From Sediminibacterium salmoneum NBRC 103935 (GTDB lineage: Bacteria; Bacteroidota; Bacteroidia; Chitinophagales; Chitinophagaceae): a DNA stretch of 64,000 bases. Below the pieces are notes generated by a model, which saw only the letters and a list, made by a program, of their open reading frames with translations, did no database searches and was not told the origin of the DNA. The stretch spans positions 2,438,221 to 2,502,220 of the forward strand of contig NZ_KI866530.1 of assembly GCF_000511175.1 (NCBI RefSeq), in the 5' to 3' direction. The position numbers were made by a program, and so were the translations under genes. Each line of letters starts with the position of its first letter. Positions within the stretch are counted from its first letter, which is position 1. Positions 1-10,112 of the stretch are shown piece by piece.

Positions 1-1
1 T

Positions 2-691
2 TATGAAAATAGCTTTATAGAATTTATATCTGCTTCTCATCCATTAACTCAAGCCGCGTTTAATTATTTTAACTCAAAAAATAAATCAATTAAAAATGCC
101 TTTTCTTTTTGCGTTCAAAAAGAATTTGCACCTAAAGGATTAGATAGTAATACAATATATTTTTTGGCTAAGTATAAATTAACATATACAAAATATTCAA
201 TGGCGCTTAGAGACCCAGACAAGAGTTCTCATGAACTAATATTGTGTTTTAAATTGACTGAAAGTAACACTTTCGAAGAACTTGATAGTAATCAATCTCA
301 ATTATTGAATTCAATTGAAATTGAAAAGTGGTTTACAAATTTTGAACAAAACCCCAATCAAGATGAGGCTAATTATATGATGGAAATACTAGAGCCATTA
401 TTAATGCATGCTTTTTTTACAAGAAAAATGAAACTAGAAGAAGAATTAAAAAACACTTACTTATCAAGACAATATCGCTTAATTGACACAGAAATTGATT
501 TTTTAATCAGGCAAATAGAAAGAGCTGAAAATATTTTTAAAGAAAATAGCGATAACTCAATTAGGTTTATTTACAAAGAACAAATTGAGCGATATAACCA
601 AAAGATAATACAGTTAAACTCTCAAAAAAAGAACGTTAAAGTTTTTATCGATGATGATTTTCAATCCTTAACATTAATTCAATTTATTTAA
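2..691 (+). CDS. C-terminal part of an unrecognised protein, cut by the window edge
   Basis: The reading frame is open from position 2, so the gene begins upstream of the window; the TTG at 164 is only an internal codon. The visible 229 residues begin with a segment containing SASHPLTQAAFNYF. They then become charged and helical, with a probable coiled coil around the EELKNTYLSRQYRLIDTEID stretch. The HPL segment is reminiscent of the region after the motor in SNF2/RapA-type helicases, but that is a guess from a few residues. The stop is one base before the ATG-like start of the actin-fold ATPase gene, so the two are probably co-transcribed. The gene is strongly AT-rich, like its downstream neighbour. 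Confidence 0.6.
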   Translation, partial: YENSFIEFISASHPLTQAAFNYFNSKNKSIKNAFSFCVQKEFAPKGLDSNTIYFLAKYKLTYTKYSMALRDPDKSSHELILCFKLTESNTFEELDSNQSQLLNSIEIEKWFTNFEQNPNQDEANYMMEILEPLLMHAFFTRKMKLEEELKNTYLSRQYRLIDTEIDFLIRQIERAENIFKENSDNSIRFIYKEQIERYNQKIIQLNSQKKNVKVFIDDDFQSLTLIQFI

Positions 692-692
692 A

Positions 693-2257
693 ATGAAAAA
701 ATAAAAGTCGGAATTGATTTCGGTACTTCTCAGACTAAAATCTGTTCGAGAAATATTGATAACGATCAGAATCAGTTTGTCTTTCACAAATTTTCTTTTA
801 ATGATGATTATTCTTTGCCTACTACAATCAGTATAGAAAAGTCTGGAAAGTGTTTATTTGGAACTACTGCCCCTAATAGCATAAGATTTTTTAAAATGAA
901 AGCTTTGTTCTCTGAAAATGAATTTTATAAGAATCAGCTTGCTCATTCTAATAATTTTGATTTGAAAAATCATCCAGAAATTTGCTGTATTTTATATCTC
1001 TGCTATTGTATTTTAGATGTTAAATCTACTTATAAGATTCAAACAAACCAGTCAAATGAGAAAAAATCAATTCTTTCTCGTTTCTTTAAAAATACAAGCA
1101 CTTCTGATTCTAGAGAAGATTCCAGCCGAACACTTAGTCATCAATTTCATTTTACCGTTGGAATTCCGACACGTTATGATTGGACACCAGAGGAACACAA
1201 AAGAAGAAGTTTGCAATATGAAATGCTTTATTTGGCATTAGAATTATCTAATTCCTACGAAAATCTAAATGAATATCTTGAAGATAACTTGAGTAATTAT
1301 CTATGTAAAATTAAAGTAATTTATACTGAATTTTTAAATATTGAAAAAACGGATTTATTAGATTTTTATGCTTCTAAAAATATTTTTATTGTAGCTGAAA
1401 CAACAGCTGGAATTTTCGTTTTATTAAATAGATTTCAAAGAACCTTAGAATCATTGAGAGGTAATTATCGTGCTATTGAAAAATTTAAGAAATCCTTCTT
1501 AGGTAACTATATTACTCTTGATGTTGGTGCTGGAACTACGGACGTTTCATTTTTTTCTATTACTACTGATAGAAACAAAATACGATTAGACTACCATGCA
1601 TCCGAAACCATAGATTATGCATCTAATTTCTTAATTAGAGATTATCTCAAATTACGGGATAATCTAGATGAAGTTAGTGAGGATGATATCGCTACTTTTA
1701 ACTTTATAATTGATGACAATATTTGGAATACTGCTCTTGGGTATTCTAGAACAATTTTGAACAAAAGAATTAGGTCAAAAATATTACAAGGACTTTTGGA
1801 GAAATATGCAAGTAGTTTTAGAATTAATTGGCAATTTGATGAAAATAATACTAAAGCGAGGGGTTGTAAAGTTTATGGAGGTGGCTCGAAATTAAATGCT
1901 TTTGCACAAGGTCAAATTGAATTGCACAATCAAGGCGTTCTTGTATATAATCCTTCATTAATAGTAACGACTGAAATACATCCTTTAATTGAGGGAAATG
2001 GAGAAGAGTACCTTACAAATATTAAATTTATTAATACAAATGGTAGTCCTTTCAAAAAGAAAGAACTTAATAAAGTTATTGATAGGATTCATTATTTAAA
2101 TACCGCACTTGGTTTGTGTATGGTAGATAATTTAAACAATCCCAATGCAATACAAGCATATCGACAGAATGATTTTTCTCTAATTATTCCTGCAAATAAT
2201 GAAGGGTATGATGAAGGTATGGTTCAATATGATATTTTTAACAGAGATTGGCTATAA
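693..2257 (+). CDS. Actin/Hsp70-fold ATPase, apparent frameshift at the start codon
   Basis: An Hsp70/actin superfamily ATPase of about 521 residues if the start is repaired. The phosphate-1 motif VGIDFGTSQTK lies at the extreme N-terminus, phosphate-2 is LDVGAGTTDVSFF and the adenosine motif is VYGGGSKL. These define an ATP-binding cleft; the target is unknown. The only ATG able to include phosphate-1 is at 693, but from there the frame stops after two codons. Adding one A to the six-A run at 696-701 gives M-K-K-I-K-V-G-I-D-F-G and joins the long frame. The first in-frame conventional start otherwise is TTG at 815, which would delete the phosphate-1 loop. So this is a mutated gene, a sequence error, or a homopolymer switch. 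The stop overlaps the next start. Confidence 0.65.
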
Positions 2258-3624
2258 TGAACATGAATGTGAAGCCTCCCAAACATATTTTATCGAAGTC
2301 CACTTTTATGTATGGCTGTCAGTGCCCCAAGCGCTTGTGGTTGCATAAATATCAACCCAATGAAAGAGATGAAATAGACGAAGAACAACAAGCGGTATTT
2401 CAGCAAGGAACGGATATAGGAAAGTTAGCGGAGCAATTATTTCCAGGGGGAGTAGACGCGCGGCCTAAGGATGCTTTCTCTTATCAGCAATCGGTAGCCG
2501 ATACAGCCAAGTATATAGCCAAAGGGCATGAAGTCATTTATGAAGCGGCTTTTCAATATGAAGGACTATTGTGTGCCGTTGATATTTTGGTAAAACAAAA
2601 CGACCAATGGTATGCCTATGAAGTAAAAAGCAACACTTCTGTAAAGCCTCAACATATACCTGATGCAGCTTTTCAATATTATGTGATAACCCATGCAGGA
2701 TTGGAGCTGACTGATTTTAGTATCATCCATTTGAATAATCAATATATCCGAAAAGGGGATTTGAATGTGCAAGAACTATTTTGTGCGGAATCGGTATTGG
2801 AAAATATTTTATTGGAGCAGGATTTTATTCATTCGCAGGGCGAAAGTTTGAAAGAAATGCTGCAGCATAAAAAAGACATGCCCCAAGTAGAAATGGGCGA
2901 TCATTGCAACAAGCCTTATGCCTGCGACTTTCAGGGTTTTTGTACTGCCGATTATGAGGCAGAGGAAGATGAACCAGAAGAAGAATACATTGATAAGGAA
3001 TTTGTACAGGAATTTTTATCAGCCATTGAATATCCTATTTATCATATGGATTTTGAATCCTGGAGTACTGCGGTTCCGCAACATGACGGGCACTGGCCAT
3101 TCAGACAAGTCTGTTTTCAGTATTCGGTACATGTAGAAAGAAGTGCAGATGCTGCCCCGGAGCACTATGAATATTTAGCAGAAGGAACCCATTGTTCCAG
3201 TCTGGATTTTTTGGAGAGTCTTTTAAAAGTGCTGGGGAAGAAAGGAACGATTTTGGTTTACAATAAAACTTTTGAAGCTACTCGCTTAAAGGAACTCATG
3301 CGAGAGTATCCTCAATATGAAAAAGCCATTCAAAAAGTTTTAGACAGGATGGTTGATTTAATGCAACCCTTCCGCAAGCATGTTCGCTTGCCAGCCATGC
3401 AAGGCTCTTATTCTATCAAGAAGGTCTTGCCCGCGATGGTCCCTGAATTGAGTTATGATGAACTCCCGATTGGAAATGGTGGTGATGCCAGCGCTGCGTT
3501 TTATCATTTGAAGGATACGATTGATTCAGCTGATGTTGAGCGAACCCGAAAAGCTTTGCTTGAATATTGTAAAATGGATACTTATGCGATGGTGAGGTTG
3601 TTGGGGGTGTTGAGGGGGATATAA
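2257..3624 (+). CDS. DUF2779 protein: Cas4-like nuclease fused to a DEDD-type exonuclease domain
   Basis: A 455-residue two-domain nuclease. The N-terminal half resembles Cas4/RecB-type PD-(D/E)XK nucleases, with D109 and E122-V-K124. It has cysteines at 21/23 (YGCQCPKRLWL) and at 217, 223 and 229 (CNKPYACDFQGFC), suggesting an iron-sulphur cluster. The C-terminal half (DUF2779) has the DEDD/RNase H-like signature: MDFES at about 264-268, later YNKTFEATR and a terminal YCKMDTYAM. Both domains would act on nucleic acid ends. I chose ATG 2257 because it shares a base with the preceding TAA, implying translational coupling; the TTG at 2248 adds only three residues. The gene looks less AT-rich than its neighbours, so it may have a separate origin. 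The in vivo role is not established. Confidence 0.75.
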   Translation: MNMNVKPPKHILSKSTFMYGCQCPKRLWLHKYQPNERDEIDEEQQAVFQQGTDIGKLAEQLFPGGVDARPKDAFSYQQSVADTAKYIAKGHEVIYEAAFQYEGLLCAVDILVKQNDQWYAYEVKSNTSVKPQHIPDAAFQYYVITHAGLELTDFSIIHLNNQYIRKGDLNVQELFCAESVLENILLEQDFIHSQGESLKEMLQHKKDMPQVEMGDHCNKPYACDFQGFCTADYEAEEDEPEEEYIDKEFVQEFLSAIEYPIYHMDFESWSTAVPQHDGHWPFRQVCFQYSVHVERSADAAPEHYEYLAEGTHCSSLDFLESLLKVLGKKGTILVYNKTFEATRLKELMREYPQYEKAIQKVLDRMVDLMQPFRKHVRLPAMQGSYSIKKVLPAMVPELSYDELPIGNGGDASAAFYHLKDTIDSADVERTRKALLEYCKMDTYAMVRLLGVLRGI

Positions 3625-3667
3625 TTAAGGCCTTTGAACTATTTTTCATTAATTGATTCTATGTAAA

Positions 3668-4852
3668 ATGAAAACAGAACGAGAAAATAAGAGCTCCTTG
3701 ATTGATGCTAAAAATTTATTGCGAGAGGTGGCGGCTATTAATAAAAAATATGAAGGAATAGAAACCATTACGGGTGAAAAGTATAATGTCTTTAAGATTT
3801 TAAAAGTAGATACAAGTGAAGTTAGATTACATTCATCATTCATAGCTTCATTGCTTGATCCAAATGGAACTCATGGTCAAGGATCAGCATTTCTTCGGTT
3901 GTTTCTTGATTTTTGTCAAGTCAAAATTGATAATCTTTTCCATCTGGATGGATCTAGTGTAAATGTTGAAGTTACTAGAAAAAACGGAAGAATTGATATT
4001 GTTGTAAAACTTCCAAATGGACAAATTATTGTTATTGAAAACAAAATATATGCAATAGACCAGCCTCAACAATTAGTTAGATATAAATTAAACTATCCTG
4101 ACTGCTATTTAATTTATTTGACACTTTCTGGAGATGATCCAGGTGAAAACAGCATTACAAACTTAGATTCAAACACTTCACTCGAAAAAGGAAAAGATTT
4201 TATTACGATATCTTATAGAGATGAAATATTAAATTGGCTTATTGAGTGTAGAAAAGAAGCCACCAACCATCCAATCTTAAGAGAGACTATTTCCCAGTAT
4301 ATTAATTTAATTAAGTACCTAACTTTTCAGAACATGAGTAATCAAAATAAACAAGAAATTATAGACTCAATTATTAATAATTCAGATAATCTTGATGCAG
4401 CACAAAATATTTATAGTTTATGGAGTGATGTAAAGCTTACAATTACTGGAAATTTAAAAGAAGAGATTGTTAAAGTTGCCAATGAATTAGGTTTAGTAAT
4501 GGATTGTGATAGTAGTCAATTTGGAAAACCAGGTTCAAGTTTTTGGTTTTATAAGAACACTTGGGATGTTTGTTTTTCTTTTTACTTTGAAAAAGACGCA
4601 GAAAAATTAAGTTTTGGTATTGATTTGTCTGATAGTGATCATGATATAAGCAATGCTTTAAAAAACAAGATTAATGGTATGTTATCGAATTTAGATTTTG
4701 GTCAAGTATATAAAAATGAAAACTGGATTTATGTTGCTGACTTTAAAGTATGGAGGGACACTGCATGGAAAAACAAAGTGGCTGTTATTCCTGCAGAAAT
4801 CAAAAAGACTATTTTGAAGATGCAAGATGATTTAAAAGATGTTTTGAAATAA
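3668..4852 (+). CDS. PD-(D/E)XK nuclease family protein (PDDEXK_4-like)
   Basis: A 394-residue protein of the PD-(D/E)XK superfamily. The core is seen as NGRIDIVVKLPNGQIIVIENKI, with D110, E124 and K126 as the likely metal-binding and catalytic residues and E101 upstream. The N-terminal region contains the family's usual SSFIASLLDPNGTHG segment. The C-terminal half looks like a substrate-recognition domain and carries no motif I recognise. ATG 3668 is preferred to the in-frame TTG 3653 because it gives the charged start MKTEREN. Such proteins occur singly or next to restriction-modification loci; here the gene sits just upstream of hsdM. It may be a stand-alone defence nuclease or cargo of the island. 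Confidence 0.75.
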   Translation: MKTERENKSSLIDAKNLLREVAAINKKYEGIETITGEKYNVFKILKVDTSEVRLHSSFIASLLDPNGTHGQGSAFLRLFLDFCQVKIDNLFHLDGSSVNVEVTRKNGRIDIVVKLPNGQIIVIENKIYAIDQPQQLVRYKLNYPDCYLIYLTLSGDDPGENSITNLDSNTSLEKGKDFITISYRDEILNWLIECRKEATNHPILRETISQYINLIKYLTFQNMSNQNKQEIIDSIINNSDNLDAAQNIYSLWSDVKLTITGNLKEEIVKVANELGLVMDCDSSQFGKPGSSFWFYKNTWDVCFSFYFEKDAEKLSFGIDLSDSDHDISNALKNKINGMLSNLDFGQVYKNENWIYVADFKVWRDTAWKNKVAVIPAEIKKTILKMQDDLKDVLK

Positions 4853-4879
4853 GGTATTTTTATATTGAAGAAATTTATT

Positions 4880-6433
4880 ATGACTAAAGAAGTAAAAGAA
4901 AAAACAATCGAAGTTACCCTTTGGGATACTGCCAATAAATTAAGAGGAAGTGTAGAGCCTGCCGAATACAAACACGTGGTTTTAGGGCTGATTTTCTTAA
5001 AGTTTGCCAGCGACAAGTTTGAAGAACACCGAGCCAAACTGATTAGCGAAGGCAAAGAGAAATACATAGAGATGCCTGAGTTCTACAATATGAATAATGT
5101 ATTCTTTTTGGAAGAAATCAGCCGTTGGAGTTACTTGATTAAGAGAGCCAAACAAAACGACATTGCATTGCTCATTGACACCGCCTTGCACACCATTGAG
5201 AAAAACAACAAAGCCTTGAAAGGTGCATTGCCCGACAATTACTTTTCTCGTTTGGGATTAGATGTAACAAAACTGGCCTCATTGCTAGATACAATTAATG
5301 ATATTAATACTACTAAAGATCCTAAGCAAGATGTAGTGGGTAAAGTGTATGAATACTTTCTTTCAAAATTTGCATTGGCAGAGGGAAAAGGCAAGGGAGA
5401 ATTTTACACTCCAAAAAGCATTGTAAACCTGATTGCCGAAATGATAGAGCCGTACAAGGGTATCATTTATGACCCTGCTTGTGGTTCGGGTGGTATGTTT
5501 GTGCAGTCTATCAAGTTTATTGAAGCACACCACGGCAACAAAAACGAGATTTCCATTTATGGACAAGAATACACCAACACTACTTACAAACTGGCAAAGA
5601 TGAATCTTGCTATACGTGGCATAAGCGGAAACTTAGGCGAAAAAGCAGCAGATACGTTTTCAGACGACCAACACAAAGATCTGAAAGCTGATTTTATTAT
5701 GGCAAACCCACCTTTTAACCAAAAGGACTGGAGAGCAGAAAATGAATTGACAGAAGACCCACGGTGGAGGGGTTATGATGTGCCACCAAAAAGCAATGCC
5801 AACTATGGTTGGATTTTAACTATGGTTAGCAAACTCTCTGAAAATGGGGTAGCGGGCTTTATCTTGGCCAATGGCGCATTAAGTGGTGGTGGCGAAGAAT
5901 ATAAAATCCGTAGAAAACTAATTGAAAATAATTTGGTTGAAGCAATTTTGGTTTTGCCTCGAAATTTGTTTTATACTACGGACATAAGTGTTACACTTTG
6001 GATAATAAACAAAAATAAGAAAGCACGGAGTAAAAAAGTAGGTGATGAAACTCGCAATTATCGTGAACGAGAAAAGGAAATTCTGTTTATGGACTTGCGA
6101 CAAATAGGAGAACCATTTGAAAAGAAATACACTCAGTTTTCGGATGATGATATTCAAAAAGTTGTTAACACTTACCACCAATGGCAATGCCAAAAAATTA
6201 AAAATATTCCCGAGTTCTGCTATTCTGCTTCTTTTGATGAAGTATCTAAAAAAGATTTTTCGTTGGTACCGAGCAAATACATTGAGTTTGTAAACCGTGA
6301 TGAGAATATTGACTTTGAAGAGAAAATGCAAATCTTAAAAAGTGAATTTGCCAACTTATTAAAAGCCGAAGCACAAAGCAAAAATGATTTACTAAACGTA
6401 TTTAAAGAGTTGGGTTATGAGATTAAACTATAA
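4880..6433 (+). CDS. hsdM: Type I restriction-modification DNA methyltransferase subunit M
   Basis: The N6-adenine methyltransferase subunit of a type I restriction-modification enzyme, 517 residues. An N-terminal HsdM domain (about 10-145) precedes GEFYTP (173-178), the S-adenosylmethionine-binding DPACGSGG (198-205) and the catalytic NPPF (276-279). The protein methylates host DNA at the site chosen by HsdS and is needed by HsdR for restriction. ATG 4880 is preferred over the in-frame TTG 4865, since MTKEVKEKT is a typical HsdM start. The 3' end overlaps hsdS by 17 bases, showing an operon. All motifs look intact, so an active methylase is likely. Confidence 0.95.
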   Translation: MTKEVKEKTIEVTLWDTANKLRGSVEPAEYKHVVLGLIFLKFASDKFEEHRAKLISEGKEKYIEMPEFYNMNNVFFLEEISRWSYLIKRAKQNDIALLIDTALHTIEKNNKALKGALPDNYFSRLGLDVTKLASLLDTINDINTTKDPKQDVVGKVYEYFLSKFALAEGKGKGEFYTPKSIVNLIAEMIEPYKGIIYDPACGSGGMFVQSIKFIEAHHGNKNEISIYGQEYTNTTYKLAKMNLAIRGISGNLGEKAADTFSDDQHKDLKADFIMANPPFNQKDWRAENELTEDPRWRGYDVPPKSNANYGWILTMVSKLSENGVAGFILANGALSGGGEEYKIRRKLIENNLVEAILVLPRNLFYTTDISVTLWIINKNKKARSKKVGDETRNYREREKEILFMDLRQIGEPFEKKYTQFSDDDIQKVVNTYHQWQCQKIKNIPEFCYSASFDEVSKKDFSLVPSKYIEFVNRDENIDFEEKMQILKSEFANLLKAEAQSKNDLLNVFKELGYEIKL

Positions 6434-7649
6434 ACCACTTGGTAAATATATTCAGCCTGTAGTTGGGAGAAACAATGAGTTGGGTGATTTGCCTTTAGTT
6501 GGTTTGAGTATTCAGAAAAAGTTTATCCCTTCTATTGCCAATACTATTGGAACGGATATGTCAACATACAGAATTATTGAAAGAAATCAGTTTGCATACG
6601 GCCCTGTAACATCAAGAAATGGTGAAAAAATCACCATAGCCTTATTTAATGATTTTGACAAAGCTTTAATTTCTCAGGCTTATGTTCCTTTTGAAGTAAA
6701 AGACAGCAACGAACTTAATCCCGAATATTTAATGATGTGGTTTCGGAGACCTGAGTTTGACCGCTATGCAAGATTCAAAAGCCACGGTAGTGCAAGAGAA
6801 ATTTTTGATTGGGAAGAAATGAGCAATACGCTTTTACCCATTCCCCACATTGATAAACAAAGAGAAATTGTAAAAGAATATAACACCATCCAAAATCGCA
6901 TAGATCTTAACCAAAAACTCATACAAAAACTCGAAGAAACTGCACAGGCGATATATAAGGAGTGGTTTGTGGAGTTTGAGTTTCCTGATGAAAATGGAAA
7001 ACCTTATAAAAGTAATGGTGGGGGAATGAATTGGTGCGAGGAGTTAGGGAAAGAGATTCCGAAGGGGTGGAAAGTAGCAAAGCTTAGAGATGTATTGGAT
7101 TGTAATCCTGAAACAATATCAAGTAAAGACGATTTTAAAATCATTTTATACTTAGATACGAGTAATATTACAAATAATCGAATTAATGAATTGCAGGAAT
7201 TAGATTTGGAAAGAGATAAAATCCCAAGCAGGGCGAAGCGAAAAGTTAAAAATAACGATATCATCTTTTCAACAGTAAGACCAGCTTTAAGACATTATGG
7301 GATAATAAAAAACATGCCTGACAATCTAATTGTTTCAACAGGCTTTGCTGTTTTTAGAGCAAATGAACAAGCTGTTTTCCCCGAGTTAGTTTATTCATTT
7401 TTAACTGATATAAAAACAGTTGAATATCTACAAGCGAAGGCAGAGATGAGTGTATCTACATATCCGTCTATAACTTCTGATGATATTATTAATCTCGATT
7501 TTACATTGCCTCAAAAGCGTGTGCTTGATTTAGCAAGAAATGTTTTTAAGTACAAAGATGACTTAATTAATTTGAAAAATAAAGAAAACCAAAAGCTAAC
7601 AGAAATGAAAGCGTTATTGCTTTCGAGGTTGGTGACAGTAGAAAATTAA
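6417..7649 (+). CDS. hsdS: Type I restriction-modification specificity subunit S
   Basis: The DNA-recognition subunit, 410 residues, with two target-recognition domains. The first spans roughly residues 1-150 and ends at a conserved helical spacer (KQREIVKEYNTIQNRIDLNQKLIQ...). The second begins near the GWKVAKLRDVL segment at about 218 and ends with a matching helical spacer at the C-terminus. Each domain reads one half of a bipartite site; the helices set the spacing and bind HsdM. The start overlaps hsdM by 17 bases. The recognition sequence cannot be predicted by eye. I saw no inverted-repeat or spare hsdS fragment nearby, so there is no sign of specificity shuffling in this window. Confidence 0.93.
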   Translation: MRLNYKPLGKYIQPVVGRNNELGDLPLVGLSIQKKFIPSIANTIGTDMSTYRIIERNQFAYGPVTSRNGEKITIALFNDFDKALISQAYVPFEVKDSNELNPEYLMMWFRRPEFDRYARFKSHGSAREIFDWEEMSNTLLPIPHIDKQREIVKEYNTIQNRIDLNQKLIQKLEETAQAIYKEWFVEFEFPDENGKPYKSNGGGMNWCEELGKEIPKGWKVAKLRDVLDCNPETISSKDDFKIILYLDTSNITNNRINELQELDLERDKIPSRAKRKVKNNDIIFSTVRPALRHYGIIKNMPDNLIVSTGFAVFRANEQAVFPELVYSFLTDIKTVEYLQAKAEMSVSTYPSITSDDIINLDFTLPQKRVLDLARNVFKYKDDLINLKNKENQKLTEMKALLLSRLVTVEN

Positions 7650-7659
7650 TTGAATAATT

Positions 7660-10079
7660 ATGAAGCAAAAAGTTATTTCATATATAATTAAAACACTAAA
7701 AAAATTAATTCTATTTATTGAAAAGAAATTTCTTTTTGCCAATTTAAATGAACAAGCATTAATCTCTCTTGCACCCAAAATTATTATCGATGAAACTGAA
7801 TTAGCTAAAATACATCCGTATCTAAATAATTTAAAAAGAGCAATAAATACTGACGGTATAAATAATATTGCTTTAACTGGAAGCTATGGTTCTGGGAAAA
7901 GTACAATTCTTAAAACATTTCAGTACCACAATACTCAATATAAATATTTAAACATATCACTTGCTTCATTTAAAGACAATAAAGAAGATAAAGTTGAATT
8001 TGAGCGCAAATTAGAAGTAAGCGTATTGCAGCAGATGTTTTATCATGTTGAGCCCAATAAAATTCCTGATTCTCGATTTAAACGTATAATTAACATAACT
8101 ACCGGTAAGCTCATTTTAAAAACTTTATTTGTTATTTCATGGGTAGTTAGTACTATAATATTGTTTAAGTTCGACTACATTAATATGCTCAATCCTCTAA
8201 GTTGGAAATTGAGTTTACCAGTTGATTGGCTTGCTATAATCTTTATATCTATTTTCCTCACAGGAATTGGTTTTTTTGTTAAAACTATAGTCAGATTATT
8301 TAGCAATTCTAAGATTAATAAGTTCAATATTAAAGGGGAAGTAGAATTAGGAGAATCAAATGACAAATCTGTTTTTAATCAGCATTTAGAAGAAATACTA
8401 TATTTCTTTGAACGTACCTCTTTTAATGTGGTTATTATAGAAGATGTAGACAGATTTAACAGTACAGATATTTTTACTAAACTTAGAGAAATAAATATTT
8501 TAATTAATAATTCAAATCTTATAAAACGTAAAGTTTCATTTGTTTATGCTATTAAAGATGAAATGTTTAAAGATAGCAATGAACGAGTTAAATTCTTTGA
8601 GTATATAATTCCAGTTATTCCTTTTGTAAACCCATCTAATGCAGGAGAACAACTCGCAAAGCTAATTAACTCAGCCAATTTACAAAATGACCTTTCTCTT
8701 GAATTTATTAATGATGTAACAACCTTTATTAACGATATAGATATGAGGTTGTTAATTAATATTTTTCAAGAATTTTTAATTTATAAAGAAAACCTCATTT
8801 CGGTACTAAACTACAATGAACTTTTTGCGATTATAATTTATAAAAACTTATTTCCTGAAGACTTTGGAGAGTTATCAAAAGGTAGGGGCAAACTTTATGA
8901 ATTTTTTGCTAACAAAACGGTGTATACCAATTTTTTAATTTCAGATCTAAATGAAAAAATAAAAAAATTAGAAATCGAAAATTTAGATACAAATGCTGAA
9001 CAAATAGCCACTATAAAGGAGTTAAGGCAAGTTTATATTGCTGAAATTATTAGTAATATATCTAATCCGTCAACTATTAATGGCGTTGAACTTAAATTAC
9101 TAATTGAAGAAGACAACTTTAATGCACTGATAAACAACAAAGACAATATTACTTATCAGTCATTCATTCCAAGCAGATATAGTAGTGGTAGATACGAATT
9201 AAGTAATGGCGAACTAGGAATAAGGATAACACAGATTGAAAAGAAAGTAAATGCTCAGTTTGATTATTTTGAAAGAGCTCGCCACATTAAAAATAAACTT
9301 AACAATAAAATTGAACTTAATAAAACTGAAATTGAAAAATTAAAAAAAGAGATTAATAGTATTCAACTATTGAATATAAAAGAAATCTTCGAGAAAGTAA
9401 GTATCGATGTGCATTTGAACAATTTTAAAGAAAACTACCTGATTAGAAATTTACTGCTTAATGGCTATATCAATGAAAACTACAACGACTATATATCCAT
9501 TTTTCATGAAGTAAATCTTACTAAATCTGATTTTGAGTTTGAACGTAAAGTAAAAAGTGGAATTTTATTGCCTTTTGAATATGAACTAATAAAAACTGAA
9601 AATGTAATAAAAAGATTAGATCTAAAATACTTTACTAGGGAAGCTATATTGAATTATACATTATTAAATGAATTGATTAAGATACAGAACAAATATTTAT
9701 ACAAATACAATTCATTTTTTGAATTACTAAACCATGATTCCGAAAAAACATTTCAATTTGTTTTAGGATATTTAGAAAGGAAAGAAAGTAATTCATCTAA
9801 ATTTTTGAAGCATTTAATAAATACTAAAAAAAATTTTATATCCTATCTTCTAAACAAATCAAACTTGCCCGAAATTAAAATTAGGGAATTGATAAAACTC
9901 ATCTTTGAATATGCAGATAGAAATGATATAAATAATCAATCTGAAATTAATCTATTAGTTAAATGGTTTAATAATTTGTCTGATTTATGTGCATATTCTA
10001 CACAGATTAGAGAAGTAATAAAATTACAATCTTTTTTAATAGAACACAATGTAATCATTAGTCAATTAGATTCACCTAA
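7660..10079 (+). pseudogene. YobI-like P-loop NTPase, 5' part of a gene split by an insertion sequence
   Basis: The first 807 codons of a large P-loop NTPase resembling the YobI/KAP group. Walker A is ALTGSYGSGKSTILKTF (about residues 71-87). Two hydrophobic segments at about 145-170 and 188-215 suggest membrane anchoring, and VVIIEDVDRF at about 262 is Walker B. The rest is helical with charged stretches. At 10080 an IS3-family element interrupts the frame, and translation would end in IS sequence after V-S-T-P. Removing the element and one CTAA copy restores an uninterrupted 1230-codon gene ending at 12688. The gene lies between hsdS and hsdR, so it probably belongs to the same locus, although classic type I systems do not need it. 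Family name moderately sure. Confidence 0.8.
10076..10079. repeat. Target-site duplication CTAA, left copy
   Basis: Four bases directly repeated at 11412-11415 on the other side of the insertion sequence. The exact match and the restored reading frame show a simple insertion without flanking deletion. Confidence 0.85.
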
Positions 10080-10105
10080 TGTATCGACCCCTTAATTTTT
10101 GGACA
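10080..10105. repeat. IS left terminal inverted repeat
   Basis: Begins TGTATCGACCCC and ends at GGACA. It pairs imperfectly with the right end, which reads TGTATTGACCCC on the opposite strand. Confidence 0.88.
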
Positions 10106-10112
10106 AAAAGGG

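Noticed and set aside
693..701. ATG at 693 as a separate small gene
   Set aside because: It stops after two codons; it is better read as the original start of the ATPase gene with one base lost.
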